Assembly (NCBI GenBank): GCA_002440065.1
Contig: DJRK01000149.1
Location: forward strand, 8,225 to 20,302
DNA from: Atopobium sp. UBA6362
GTDB lineage: Bacteria; Actinomycetota; Coriobacteriia; Coriobacteriales; Atopobiaceae
Length of the DNA: 12,078 bases
Reading direction: 5' to 3'
The notes under the pieces were generated by a model, which saw only the letters and a list, made by a program, of their open reading frames with translations, was not told the origin of the DNA and made no database searches. Shown here piece after piece: positions 7,401 to 12,078 of the stretch. Made by a program: the position numbers and the translations under genes. How positions within the stretch are numbered: the stretch's first letter is position 1; every line of letters starts with the position of its first letter.

Positions 7401-7797
7401 TGTGGCTGCGGATGCCGAACAGCGAGACGTTCTCGCCGGACTTGAGCGGCAGGCCGCAACCGTCGGAGGTGTCGTTCTTGAGCAGGACCGCGCCCTCGGA
7501 CTCCTCCTTGCGCCCAAGGTCGATGGCCTTCTGGATGAGGGCATGGGAGTTTCCTGTCCCGTCCTCGTTCAGCACATCGGAGCTTGGCGTGTAGTTCGCG
7601 TACAGCGGCTCGTCGTCCGTGGACTCGGAGACGAACTTCTCGCTCGTCGTCCCAAGGTTCGCATCGATCGTCGACCTGTAACCCTCGAGCAGCGTGCCCG
7701 CGCCCATCGAGAGGGACAGGGTGAACGCGCACACGGCGGTCAGTCCCCTGTACAGTCCGGCCTTCACGACCTTTCTTCCTTCTTTGTTTTCGCTCAC
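4495..7797 (-). CDS. GH3 glycosidase 1, circularly permuted, anchored at both ends
   Basis: 1100 aa. GTG start at 7797 with GGGAG 5 nt upstream. Order: cytosolic KEGRKVVK, first membrane helix about 18-38, alpha/beta sandwich from EGAVLLKND (101-109) through ANPSGSLSDT (361-370), FnIII-like domain after YSFGYGLSYTTF (458-469), linker SRADWEGTYP (661-670), TIM barrel about 730-1050, last membrane helix about 1066-1089, then basic tail SGKKSQKKEA. Barrel motifs: GPGLNTHR (837-843), GRNGEYYSED (848-857), KHFAFNDQETNR (882-893), and the expected nucleophile Asp970 in GYCVTDIY, where many relatives have SDW. Canonical GH3 enzymes have the barrel first; the reversed order is known from Ruminococcus and Butyrivibrio beta-glucosidases. 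Likely an extracellular exo-beta-glycosidase; substrate unknown. The unusual TDI and following loop (DTDLYGSVLNSGVTCWD) could mean a different specificity. Confidence 0.9.
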   Translation of the reverse strand: MSENKEGRKVVKAGLYRGLTAVCAFTLSLSMGAGTLLEGYRSTIDANLGTTSEKFVSESTDDEPLYANYTPSSDVLNEDGTGNSHALIQKAIDLGRKEESEGAVLLKNDTSDGCGLPLKSGENVSLFGIRSHTMLLGSGMGTKVMGPFISLEQALSQNKTDFKNTIARSVKMQQNKAADGSTTISFTPPQSTLSGGWTGDEFDFDGAGLNINPTLMSAYTTLNETYNHAENEVATPNYDPKEPSRSEVEQAAGDLSSTYEQYGDAAIVTIARASAEANDYLPGSVAEGTGASDPLELTDNEREAIKMAEECSKNVIVLLNTDTPVEVQELQDDPNVSSILWVGHPGAYGTLGIADLLTGKANPSGSLSDTYAVNEDSAPAAQNMGDYTYANTDVLTRSAGQFGDTSSKYVIEAEGIYTGYKYYETRYYDAALGQGNAASEAGATAGEGAWNYDDEVTYSFGYGLSYTTFKQELEGDPVFSVEKGDNGETEAYATFKVKVTNTGDVAGKSSVQVYGQAPYTAGGIEKSAVQLLGFGKTSELAPGASEEVEVKVDLQYIASYDSDYDNGDGTKGTYILDPGSYYFAIGNGAHEALNNMMAAQGVSSSKISGAADASKAYKKDIDENFLAKTAFSVSKTGQKISNQLEYADWNNFQEGEVTYLSRADWEGTYPKTYDTMELKDSELINELNAHYYDVKTDDDTSSITWGKDSGIKFWDLFDKDFDDEAWTQAMDELTLQEALNIATFGGPSIPGSKSLGTYEDYMTENNGIGISLSLKASKDKNAPWAIDESDPNANWIGAVLASAPVVAASFDTDLMAEVGDFVGEEALFLGIPILWGPGLNTHRTAYNGRNGEYYSEDAVLTGNAAMEFAVAAEKKGLIASPKHFAFNDQETNRYGVAPYMTEQKAREGDLRAFQIAFEATKYDTADEDAGMKGVMTSFSKIGPVECTSSYGLITGILKNEWGFHGYCVTDIYDDTDLYGSVLNSGVTCWDTRGISGFDGGTSVEGTSIFAKQNDGLTAGVETVKGDAHLQQNVKEAAHNVLYALSKSNLTNRYNSTARVVQQATWWRIAYIAVEVVSGILTILFAVLAFRSGKKSQKKEA

Positions 7798-7823
7798 ATG
7801 AGCTCCCTTCAGTTCCGTGGTAT

Positions 7824-7835
7824 CTGATATACCAG
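7824..7835 (-). promoter_or_regulatory. Operator CTGATATACCAG (GH3-1, promoter-proximal)
   Basis: The exact reverse complement is CTGGTATATCAG, the 12-mer also found at 7867-7878 and 11480-11491. It starts 27 bp upstream of the GTG, probably in the transcribed leader. With the copy at 7867 it brackets a candidate -10 (TATAAC on the minus strand, 7857-7852). Confidence 0.7.
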
Positions 7836-7866
7836 CTCTTTTACTATGATAGTTATATGTTCGTTT

Positions 7867-7878
7867 CTGGTATATCAG
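7867..7878 (-). promoter_or_regulatory. Operator CTGGTATATCAG (GH3-1, distal)
   Basis: Inverted partner of the site at 7824-7835, starting 43 bp away, about four helical turns. It covers the expected -35/spacer of GH3-1, and directly abuts the TAAACGG pair. Probable GntR repressor site. Confidence 0.7.
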
Positions 7879-7883
7879 CTAGC

Positions 7884-7911
7884 TAAACGGAGCTGAAAAG
7901 TAGGTAAACGG
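7884..7911 (-). promoter_or_regulatory. Direct repeat TAAACGG-N14-TAAACGG (GH3-1)
   Basis: Exact copies at 7884-7890 and 7905-7911, again starting 21 bp apart and in the same orientation relative to the gene as at 1227-1254. The position right upstream of the expected -35 suits a class II activator. Regulator unknown. Confidence 0.6.
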
Positions 7912-8001
7912 TCGTAAAATCCCTACATTTTTATTATGCGATCAAGGGGCTCTCTTTAAATTTCCTGCTTTGATATCAGTAGTGAACGAGTCTTTTATGC
8001 T

Positions 8002-8013
8002 CTGATATATCCT
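8002..8013. promoter_or_regulatory. Weak operator-like site CTGATATATCCT
   Basis: Ten of 12 to CTGATATATCAG with one half-site degraded. It lies 205 bp upstream of the GH3-1 start, close to the 208 bp of the extra site upstream of the symporter. It may be an auxiliary site. Confidence 0.3.
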
Positions 8014-8242
8014 CATGTACCTGCAGATTTACGGAGATTGTAAGCACTGATTAGCGGCAGGTTTACTTTGGCACCCCTTCCTGGGGCCCCATTCTCGGCC
8101 GCGGGGAAAATTTCCGCGCCGAAACGGGCTCGCCCAGCGGCTCACGACTTTGAGCCTTCGGCCCGCCCCCCGAAAACGGTTGCGGCTTAGATCCGGTCAG
8201 CCCATCCCCGACATTCGGCCAAAGACCAGCTCGACAGTCCAT

Positions 8243-8326
8243 GGCCCCGCGCCCCTATTCGAGGATTCCGGTTACCGGGCGGGCCGATCGAGGTCGCTCG
8301 ACCCCGCCGCCCTTTATACGAAGAGG
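8243..8326. repeat. Three-block intergenic repeat, copy A
   Basis: On the plus strand: GGCCCCG (8243-8249), GGATTCCGG (8263-8271), then a 25-bp block 8302-8326 (CCCCGCC...CCTTTA..CGAAGAGG) running into the GH3-2 terminator. Copy B at 11787-11841 has the same blocks in the same order, with shorter spacers and the same link to a terminator. Confidence 0.55.
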
Positions 8327-8360
8327 GCACCGACTGCATAGTTGCGATCGGCGCCCTCTT
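8321..8360 (-). terminator. Terminator of GH3-2
   Basis: Arms AAGAGGGCACCGA (8321-8333) and TCGGCGCCCTCTT (8348-8360): 13 bp with one mismatch and a 14-nt loop, starting 42 nt after the GH3-2 stop. The minus-strand tail CTCTTCGTATAAA has few U residues. The left arm overlaps the repeated block described for 8243-8326. Confidence 0.75.
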
Positions 8361-8402
8361 GGGGATCACCAGCCTTTAGCAAACGCTGAAGCCCAAATCA
8401 GG

Positions 8403-11400
8403 CTACGAAACCTTGCGCGGCTTCGGGTTCTCGTGCCTGAACCTGCGCACCTTGACGATGACGGTCGCCAGGCAGGCGACGAAGCCCACGCCGGAGATCA
8501 TGAAGCAGGCAGTGTCCGCGAGGACATAGGCGGGCTTCACGTACGAGATCGTCGTATTCGGGCCGATACCGTTCATCGCGAGCGAGTTGAGCGTCGCGTA
8601 GGCGATGCGGTGCACGCTCTCGCGCATCGCGGAGACGATCACCGGGTCGTCTTCGTAGGCCTGGAGCTGCTTCCACTCGATCTGGCACATCGAGTCAAAG
8701 AGGTCGGAGCCCGCGAGGACGCCGTCGGCGCCGTCCATATAAGTGAAGTTCGTACCCGAGTTGTCGGATATGATCGCGCCGTTGCAGCCCCACTCGCCGC
8801 GGAGCACGCCGGAGATCATCCCCTCGTCGGCCCCGTTCCAGTGACACCCGACGCGACTATAGGAGGTCATCACGCCGTTCGCCTCGCCCTGCGTGAACGC
8901 GTACTCGAAGGCGCGCAGGTAAACCTCGCGAATGGCCTGCTCGTTGGCCCAGGTCGAGACGCCGCAGCGGTTGGTCTCCTGGTCATTGAGGGCGAAGTGC
9001 TTGATCAGCACGTGGGCGCCCTTGGACTCGATCCCGTCGCATTCGCTGAGGAGCAGCTTTCCAGAGAGGAAGGAGTCCTCGGAGAAGTACTCGAAATTGC
9101 GGCCGCAATACGCGTTGCGGTGGATATTGGCGCCGGGGCCGTAGAGATAGCTCGTCTTCGCGGCGATGCAGTCGTTGCCGATCACGCGGCCCACCTCGGA
9201 GAGGAGCTCGGCATCGAAGGTCGCGCCCATGACGTCCTCGGAGGGCAGGCCCATGGTCTTGACGTCGGACGTGTGCCCAAAGAGCGTGGTGGTGAGGCCG
9301 GTGGGGCCGTTCTCGTCGCGGGTGCCGGGAAGCTGAATGGACTCGATCGGTTGGGTGTAGTGGAAGGCCGAGCCCACGAGGAAGCTCATGTCGGAGGCGC
9401 TCAGCTGGTCGAGGAGGTCGCCCCACTTGGGGTCGTCGTAGTCGAGGCCCATGAGATCGATGAGCTTGAGCCCGTTCTTGGCCCCGGTAACGGGCATTGC
9501 GGCGTCCGCATATTCGCCCTCGTAGAGGCCGGCCGCGTAACGCGAGTCGGCAAGCTCCGCTGCCATCCGCTCGGTTGCCTCAAGGACGGGGGCCTGCTCG
9601 GGCCAGGTGCCTTCCCAGTCTGAGCGGGAGAGATAGGTGACCGCCTGATCGCCCACATAGTCCGCACGGTTGAGGTCGGCGTCGTCGAATCGGTTGGTGA
9701 CCCGAACCCCATCGACGGAGGAGGCGTAGGTCGTGGCGTCGAGCTCCGCGTTGGTCCACGCGACGACGGCGGAAGCATCTCCCCCCGAATCCATCTTCCC
9801 GCCGGTCGTGGCCGGGGTATAGCCCTTACGGGCCAGGAAGTTGTTCACGGCGGCGTGCGCCCCGCCCGCGACGGTGAAGAGATAGTCGCCCGTCTCGAGG
9901 ACATAGGTCTCGGCACCGTCGGCGTCATAGGAGGCCATGTCGCGTCGATCGACCTGAACGGTCACGACCTGGGACTCCCCGGGCTCGAGGAGCTTGGTCT
10001 TGGAGAAACCGATAAGCTGGGCCGAGGGCTTCTCGATGCCGTGCGCTCGGTCATAATCGGTATAGGGCGACTGCATGTAGACCTGGACGGACTTCGACCC
10101 GGCCACGTCGCCGATGTTGGTCACGGTCGCGGTGAGGTCGAACTTGTCTGACGACGGGTCATAGGAGGCCGCGACGCCTGAGGTCTCGAAACTTGTATAG
10201 GAGAGGCCGTAGCCGAAAGCATAGGCAACGTCATCGGAGTATTCGTAGTCCCCGGCGTTTCCGGTACCCATGACGGTATCCTCGTAGCGGGTCTCGTAGT
10301 AGCGGTAGCCGACGTAGATGCCTTCTTGGTATACCAGGTATTTGCTGCTGGCCTTGGCAAGACCCAGCTCATCGGCGTTGGCATAGGTAAAGTCGCCGGA
10401 GTTGACCGTGGACGGCGCCGAGAGATTGTCGTAGAGGAACGTGTCGGGAAGGGAGCCGGACGGGTTCACGTCACCGCAGAGGATCTTGCCCACGGCGTTG
10501 ACGCCCTGGGCGCCCACCCCTCCGATCCACAGGACGGCGTCGACGTCGTAGTCCGGGTCCTTGAGGAAGTCGAGCTGAAGCGGGTTTGAGGAGTTGAGGA
10601 GCACGAGCACCTTCTGGACCTTACCGGCCTCCTTCATGGCCTTGAGGTTGGCGAGTAGGTCGCGCTCTTCCTCGGTCAGGCCGAGGTAGCCGCCGGAGCG
10701 GGAATGCTCGTCGGCGGTGTTCAGATCATAGCCTTCGCCGCCCACGCGCGAGATGACGGCGATCGCCGCGTCGCCGTAGTCCTCAACCGAATCGAGCGTG
10801 GCCTGGTCGAACTCGGACCAGGGCACCTCGTTCACTTGGTTGGCGTCGACCTTCTTCTTGCCGGTAAGGCTCACGGTCTGGCGCTTATACACATCGGCCG
10901 AGCCGGGCCCCGTCGTGTAAAAATCCCACATGGTGGGGTTGACCTCGAAGCCCGCGTTCTCCATCGCGTCCTTGAGGTTCGGCACGTCAGAGACGTCGAG
11001 CCCGGCCGAGCCGGTGCCGCCGTAGACGAGGTCTACGCTCGAATGAGAGAAAAGCGTGACCTTGGCGCCCTTGGCAAGCGGAAGCGCGGCGTCGTCGTTC
11101 TTGAGCAACGTCGCCCCCTCCGCCTCGACCTTCTCCGAGAGGACCTTGCCGTACTCGACGCGCTCGTCGTCCGAGGAGAAATCGCTCGTGTAGTACTGCG
11201 CAGACTCGTCTGCGCAGTTGACGCGTGTGCGGCTCGACGCCGTCACAAGGTCGAAGGTCATCGGGAACCAGTTAAAGAAATACAGCGCGATGCCTGTGCC
11301 TACGAACATGACCGGAAACAAGACGCATAGGATCTTCGCGGGCAGCGCGACGCGTCTCCTCGCCTTCTTCCATGCCTTCTTCCGCGCCCTGTATCCCACA

Positions 11401-11429
11401 GGATCGACGGGCTTCCTTTGCAACATCAT
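8403..11429 (-). CDS. GH3 glycosidase 2, circularly permuted, anchored at both ends
   Basis: 1008 aa. Two adjacent ATG codons (11429 and 11426); GGGAG lies 6 nt before the first. Order: basic cytosolic region (RARKKAWKKARRR), first membrane helix about 32-53, alpha/beta sandwich from EGATLLKND (104-112) to VNPSGSLPDT (321-330), FnIII-like domain after YAFGYGLSYTSF (403-414), linker SRSDWEGTWP (601-610), TIM barrel about 655-950, last helix about 968-992, basic tail VRRFRHENPKPRK. The barrel keeps classic GH3 motifs: GPGANIHR (764-771), GRNFEYFSED (777-786), KHFALNDQETNR (810-821), and the nucleophile Asp889 in IISDNS. It is closer to standard beta-glucosidases than GH3-1 but shares its architecture, so the two are paralogues. 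Acts outside the cell; natural substrate unknown. Single-gene transcript with its own operator (11480-11491) and terminator (8321-8360). Confidence 0.92.
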   Translation of the reverse strand: MMLQRKPVDPVGYRARKKAWKKARRRVALPAKILCVLFPVMFVGTGIALYFFNWFPMTFDLVTASSRTRVNCADESAQYYTSDFSSDDERVEYGKVLSEKVEAEGATLLKNDDAALPLAKGAKVTLFSHSSVDLVYGGTGSAGLDVSDVPNLKDAMENAGFEVNPTMWDFYTTGPGSADVYKRQTVSLTGKKKVDANQVNEVPWSEFDQATLDSVEDYGDAAIAVISRVGGEGYDLNTADEHSRSGGYLGLTEEERDLLANLKAMKEAGKVQKVLVLLNSSNPLQLDFLKDPDYDVDAVLWIGGVGAQGVNAVGKILCGDVNPSGSLPDTFLYDNLSAPSTVNSGDFTYANADELGLAKASSKYLVYQEGIYVGYRYYETRYEDTVMGTGNAGDYEYSDDVAYAFGYGLSYTSFETSGVAASYDPSSDKFDLTATVTNIGDVAGSKSVQVYMQSPYTDYDRAHGIEKPSAQLIGFSKTKLLEPGESQVVTVQVDRRDMASYDADGAETYVLETGDYLFTVAGGAHAAVNNFLARKGYTPATTGGKMDSGGDASAVVAWTNAELDATTYASSVDGVRVTNRFDDADLNRADYVGDQAVTYLSRSDWEGTWPEQAPVLEATERMAAELADSRYAAGLYEGEYADAAMPVTGAKNGLKLIDLMGLDYDDPKWGDLLDQLSASDMSFLVGSAFHYTQPIESIQLPGTRDENGPTGLTTTLFGHTSDVKTMGLPSEDVMGATFDAELLSEVGRVIGNDCIAAKTSYLYGPGANIHRNAYCGRNFEYFSEDSFLSGKLLLSECDGIESKGAHVLIKHFALNDQETNRCGVSTWANEQAIREVYLRAFEYAFTQGEANGVMTSYSRVGCHWNGADEGMISGVLRGEWGCNGAIISDNSGTNFTYMDGADGVLAGSDLFDSMCQIEWKQLQAYEDDPVIVSAMRESVHRIAYATLNSLAMNGIGPNTTISYVKPAYVLADTACFMISGVGFVACLATVIVKVRRFRHENPKPRKVS

Positions 11430-11479
11430 CTTCTCTCCCTACGTCGATATCGGAATTCCTCGCCATCTCAAAGCGAACT

Positions 11480-11491
11480 CTGGTATATCAG
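11480..11491 (-). promoter_or_regulatory. Operator CTGGTATATCAG (GH3-2)
   Basis: Identical to the site at 7867-7878 and the inverse of 7824-7835. It starts 51 bp upstream of the first ATG of GH3-2. Three exact 12-bp matches, all in promoters of GH3 genes, make a shared repressor the simplest reading. Confidence 0.7.
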
Positions 11492-11786
11492 CCTAGGGAT
11501 TTCTCACAGGTATTTAATCTATTTCAGCACCTATTCAGACAGACGGTAGCAAGGAAGCGGTGAGCGTAGCTGCATTTTTATTCTCTAACGCACATAACGC
11601 AATCGTTGTATGAGCTTCGAACTGATATTCAATATGCCGGTTCACACGGCTACCGCAACGACATATGCGCGACTCGCAGAGCGGGGACGAAGGCTCCTTT
11701 GGAGAGCAAGCCCATCCTGCGGATAAGACGCGCGCAACGAAGAATCTTTTTTCGATCTCCTGGGGATGCGCCCGCCCACCTACACG

Positions 11787-11841
11787 GGCCCCGGACGGTC
11801 GGATTCCGGCCACTTGTCCCCGCCCCCTTTACGCGAAGAGG
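11787..11841. repeat. Three-block intergenic repeat, copy B
   Basis: Blocks GGCCCCG (11787-11793), GGATTCCGG (11801-11809) and a 24-bp block at 11818-11841, which differs from copy A's last block by one deleted base and two substitutions. Like copy A it ends in the arm of a terminator hairpin of a minus-strand gene. Confidence 0.55.
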
Positions 11842-11873
11842 CCGCCGACCGGAATGAAACGCGGTCGGCGGCC
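11840..11873 (-). terminator. Terminator of the right-edge gene
   Basis: Perfect 12-bp stem GGCCGCCGACCG (11840-11851) with CGGTCGGCGGCC (11862-11873), loop of 10 nt, starting 75 nt after the stop codon at 11949. The minus-strand tail TCTTCGCGTAAAG is poor in U. Confidence 0.75.
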
Positions 11874-11948
11874 CACAGAAAGGGATGGGACCTAGGTTTA
11901 AGGGGCTCCCCGGGCCAAAGCCGCCGGTGCGGCCCCAGCGGCAAAGCC

Positions 11949-12077
11949 CTACTCGTTGTCTGCCCAGTTGCTCTTTTGTTGGCCCTTTTTCTTGATCAAC
12001 TTGTACGCAGGGTTCGGGGCCGAGACGCGGCGCCAAACGGCCTCGTCGGCGCACTCCCCCGCCACGGCCTCGACACG
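11949..12077 (-). CDS. C-terminal fragment of an unidentified protein
   Basis: The last 42 codons of a minus-strand gene that begins beyond the right edge; stop TAG at 11951-11949. The visible tail includes ECADEAVWRRVSAPNPAYK, then a Lys/Gln-rich segment IKKKGQQKSNWADNE. Codons favour G or C at the third position and a strong hairpin follows, both of which support a real gene end. No family is recognisable from so short a piece. An overlapping minus-strand frame (11650-12054) is Arg/Pro/Gly-rich and runs through the hairpin, so it is less likely. Confidence 0.6.
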   Translation of the reverse strand, partial: RVEAVAGECADEAVWRRVSAPNPAYKLIKKKGQQKSNWADNE

Positions 12078-12078
12078 G

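Larger units (their letters stand above)
7798..8402. promoter_or_regulatory. Regulatory and terminator region between the two GH3 genes
   Basis: About 600 bp without a believable gene. The part up to about 8060 is AT-rich and is the GH3-1 control region, with operators (7824-7835 and 7867-7878), a TAAACGG pair (7884-7911) and weaker operator-like sites at 7968-7979 and 8002-8013. From about 8075 it turns GC-rich and holds one copy of a three-block repeat (8243-8326) and the GH3-2 terminator (8321-8360). I see nothing clear in 8075-8240 beyond a short CGCGG/CCGCG hairpin at 8100-8118. Confidence 0.6.
11430..11948. promoter_or_regulatory. Control region of GH3-2 and terminator region of the right-edge gene
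   Basis: About 520 bp without a credible gene. 11430-11640 is AT-rich and should carry the GH3-2 promoter, with one perfect operator at 11480-11491. I could not place -35 and -10 boxes with confidence, and no TAAACGG pair is present here, unlike for GH3-1. 11640-11780 shows nothing clear. The GC-rich remainder holds repeat copy B and a terminator hairpin. Confidence 0.55.

Noticed and set aside
4684..7827. 1047-aa open frame on the plus strand
   Set aside because: It is antisense to GH3-1. The long opening comes from GC-rich third positions; the product is a Val/Gly/Leu-rich low-complexity sequence with no motif.
8100..8118. Hairpin CGCGG-N9-CCGCG as a terminator
   Set aside because: The stem is only 5 bp, with no gene ending nearby and no U-tract.
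8241..9623. 460-aa plus-strand open frame
   Set aside because: It starts in the terminator region and is antisense to the GH3-2 catalytic barrel, which has clear GH3 motifs.
10878..10896. Real Tn5-type transposon end
   Set aside because: Only 16 of 19 positions match, no partner end, no transposase and no target duplication; the reading frame continues normally.
11535..11813. 92-aa minus-strand open frame upstream of GH3-2
   Set aside because: No Shine-Dalgarno that I can see, overlaps repeat copy B, and composition (Cys/Arg/Ser-rich) is unlike neighbouring genes.
11650..12054. 134-aa minus-strand open frame at the right edge
   Set aside because: It reads through the strong hairpin at 11840-11873 and is Arg/Pro/Gly-rich; the other frame ending at 11949 looks more natural.
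1..12078. tRNA, rRNA, CRISPR array, insertion sequence or phage genes
   Set aside because: No cloverleaf, no rRNA-like stretch, no regularly spaced repeats and no transposase or integrase motifs were seen on either strand.

Overview
The window is a carbohydrate-utilisation locus from a high-GC Gram-positive bacterium. High GC, GC-rich third codon positions, sharply AT-rich promoter regions and large double-anchored GH3 enzymes point to an actinobacterium, most likely of the Coriobacteriia (Olsenella/Collinsella-like). That placement is inference; the window has no rRNA or marker gene.

Layout from left to right. (1) 1-1103, minus strand: most of a mannitol-dehydrogenase-family oxidoreductase resembling fructuronate reductase (UxuB), cut off at the left edge. 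(2) 1104-1421: a divergent regulatory region. (3) 1422-2102, plus strand: a GntR/FCD repressor, the only plus-strand gene. (4) 2123-2157: a hairpin shared by two convergent genes. (5) 2180-3787, minus: a GPH-family (MelB-like) sugar:cation symporter. (6) 3788-4023: its promoter plus the terminator of the next operon. (7) 7797 to 4024, minus: a two-gene operon of an 1100-aa GH3 glycosidase followed 3 bp later by a small four-helix membrane protein. (8) 7798-8402: a long regulatory and terminator region. (9) 8403-11429, minus: a second GH3 glycosidase of 1008 aa. (10) 11430-11948: promoter and terminator region. (11) 11949-12077, minus: the C-terminal end of an unidentified gene.

How the parts may work together. 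Both GH3 enzymes have the circularly permuted domain order, with the alpha/beta sandwich and FnIII before the TIM barrel. Each has a membrane helix at both ends flanked by positive charge, so the whole roughly 900-1000-residue catalytic body should sit outside the cell as a loop pinned at both ends. They would split glycosides at the surface, the GPH symporter would import a product, and the UxuB-like enzyme would feed a sugar acid or polyol into central metabolism.

The regulatory DNA supports one regulon. A 12-bp palindrome of consensus CTGRTATRYCAG lies 27-51 bp upstream of the start codon of four genes (UxuB-like, symporter, both GH3 genes) and, as two direct copies, in front of the gntR gene. 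It resembles known operators of the UxuR/ExuR type. A second signal, TAAACGG repeated as a direct pair with exactly 21-bp spacing, stands upstream of the UxuB-like gene and of GH3-1, with a related inverted repeat upstream of the symporter. This suggests a second regulator not encoded here. The physiological substrate cannot be told from the sequence.
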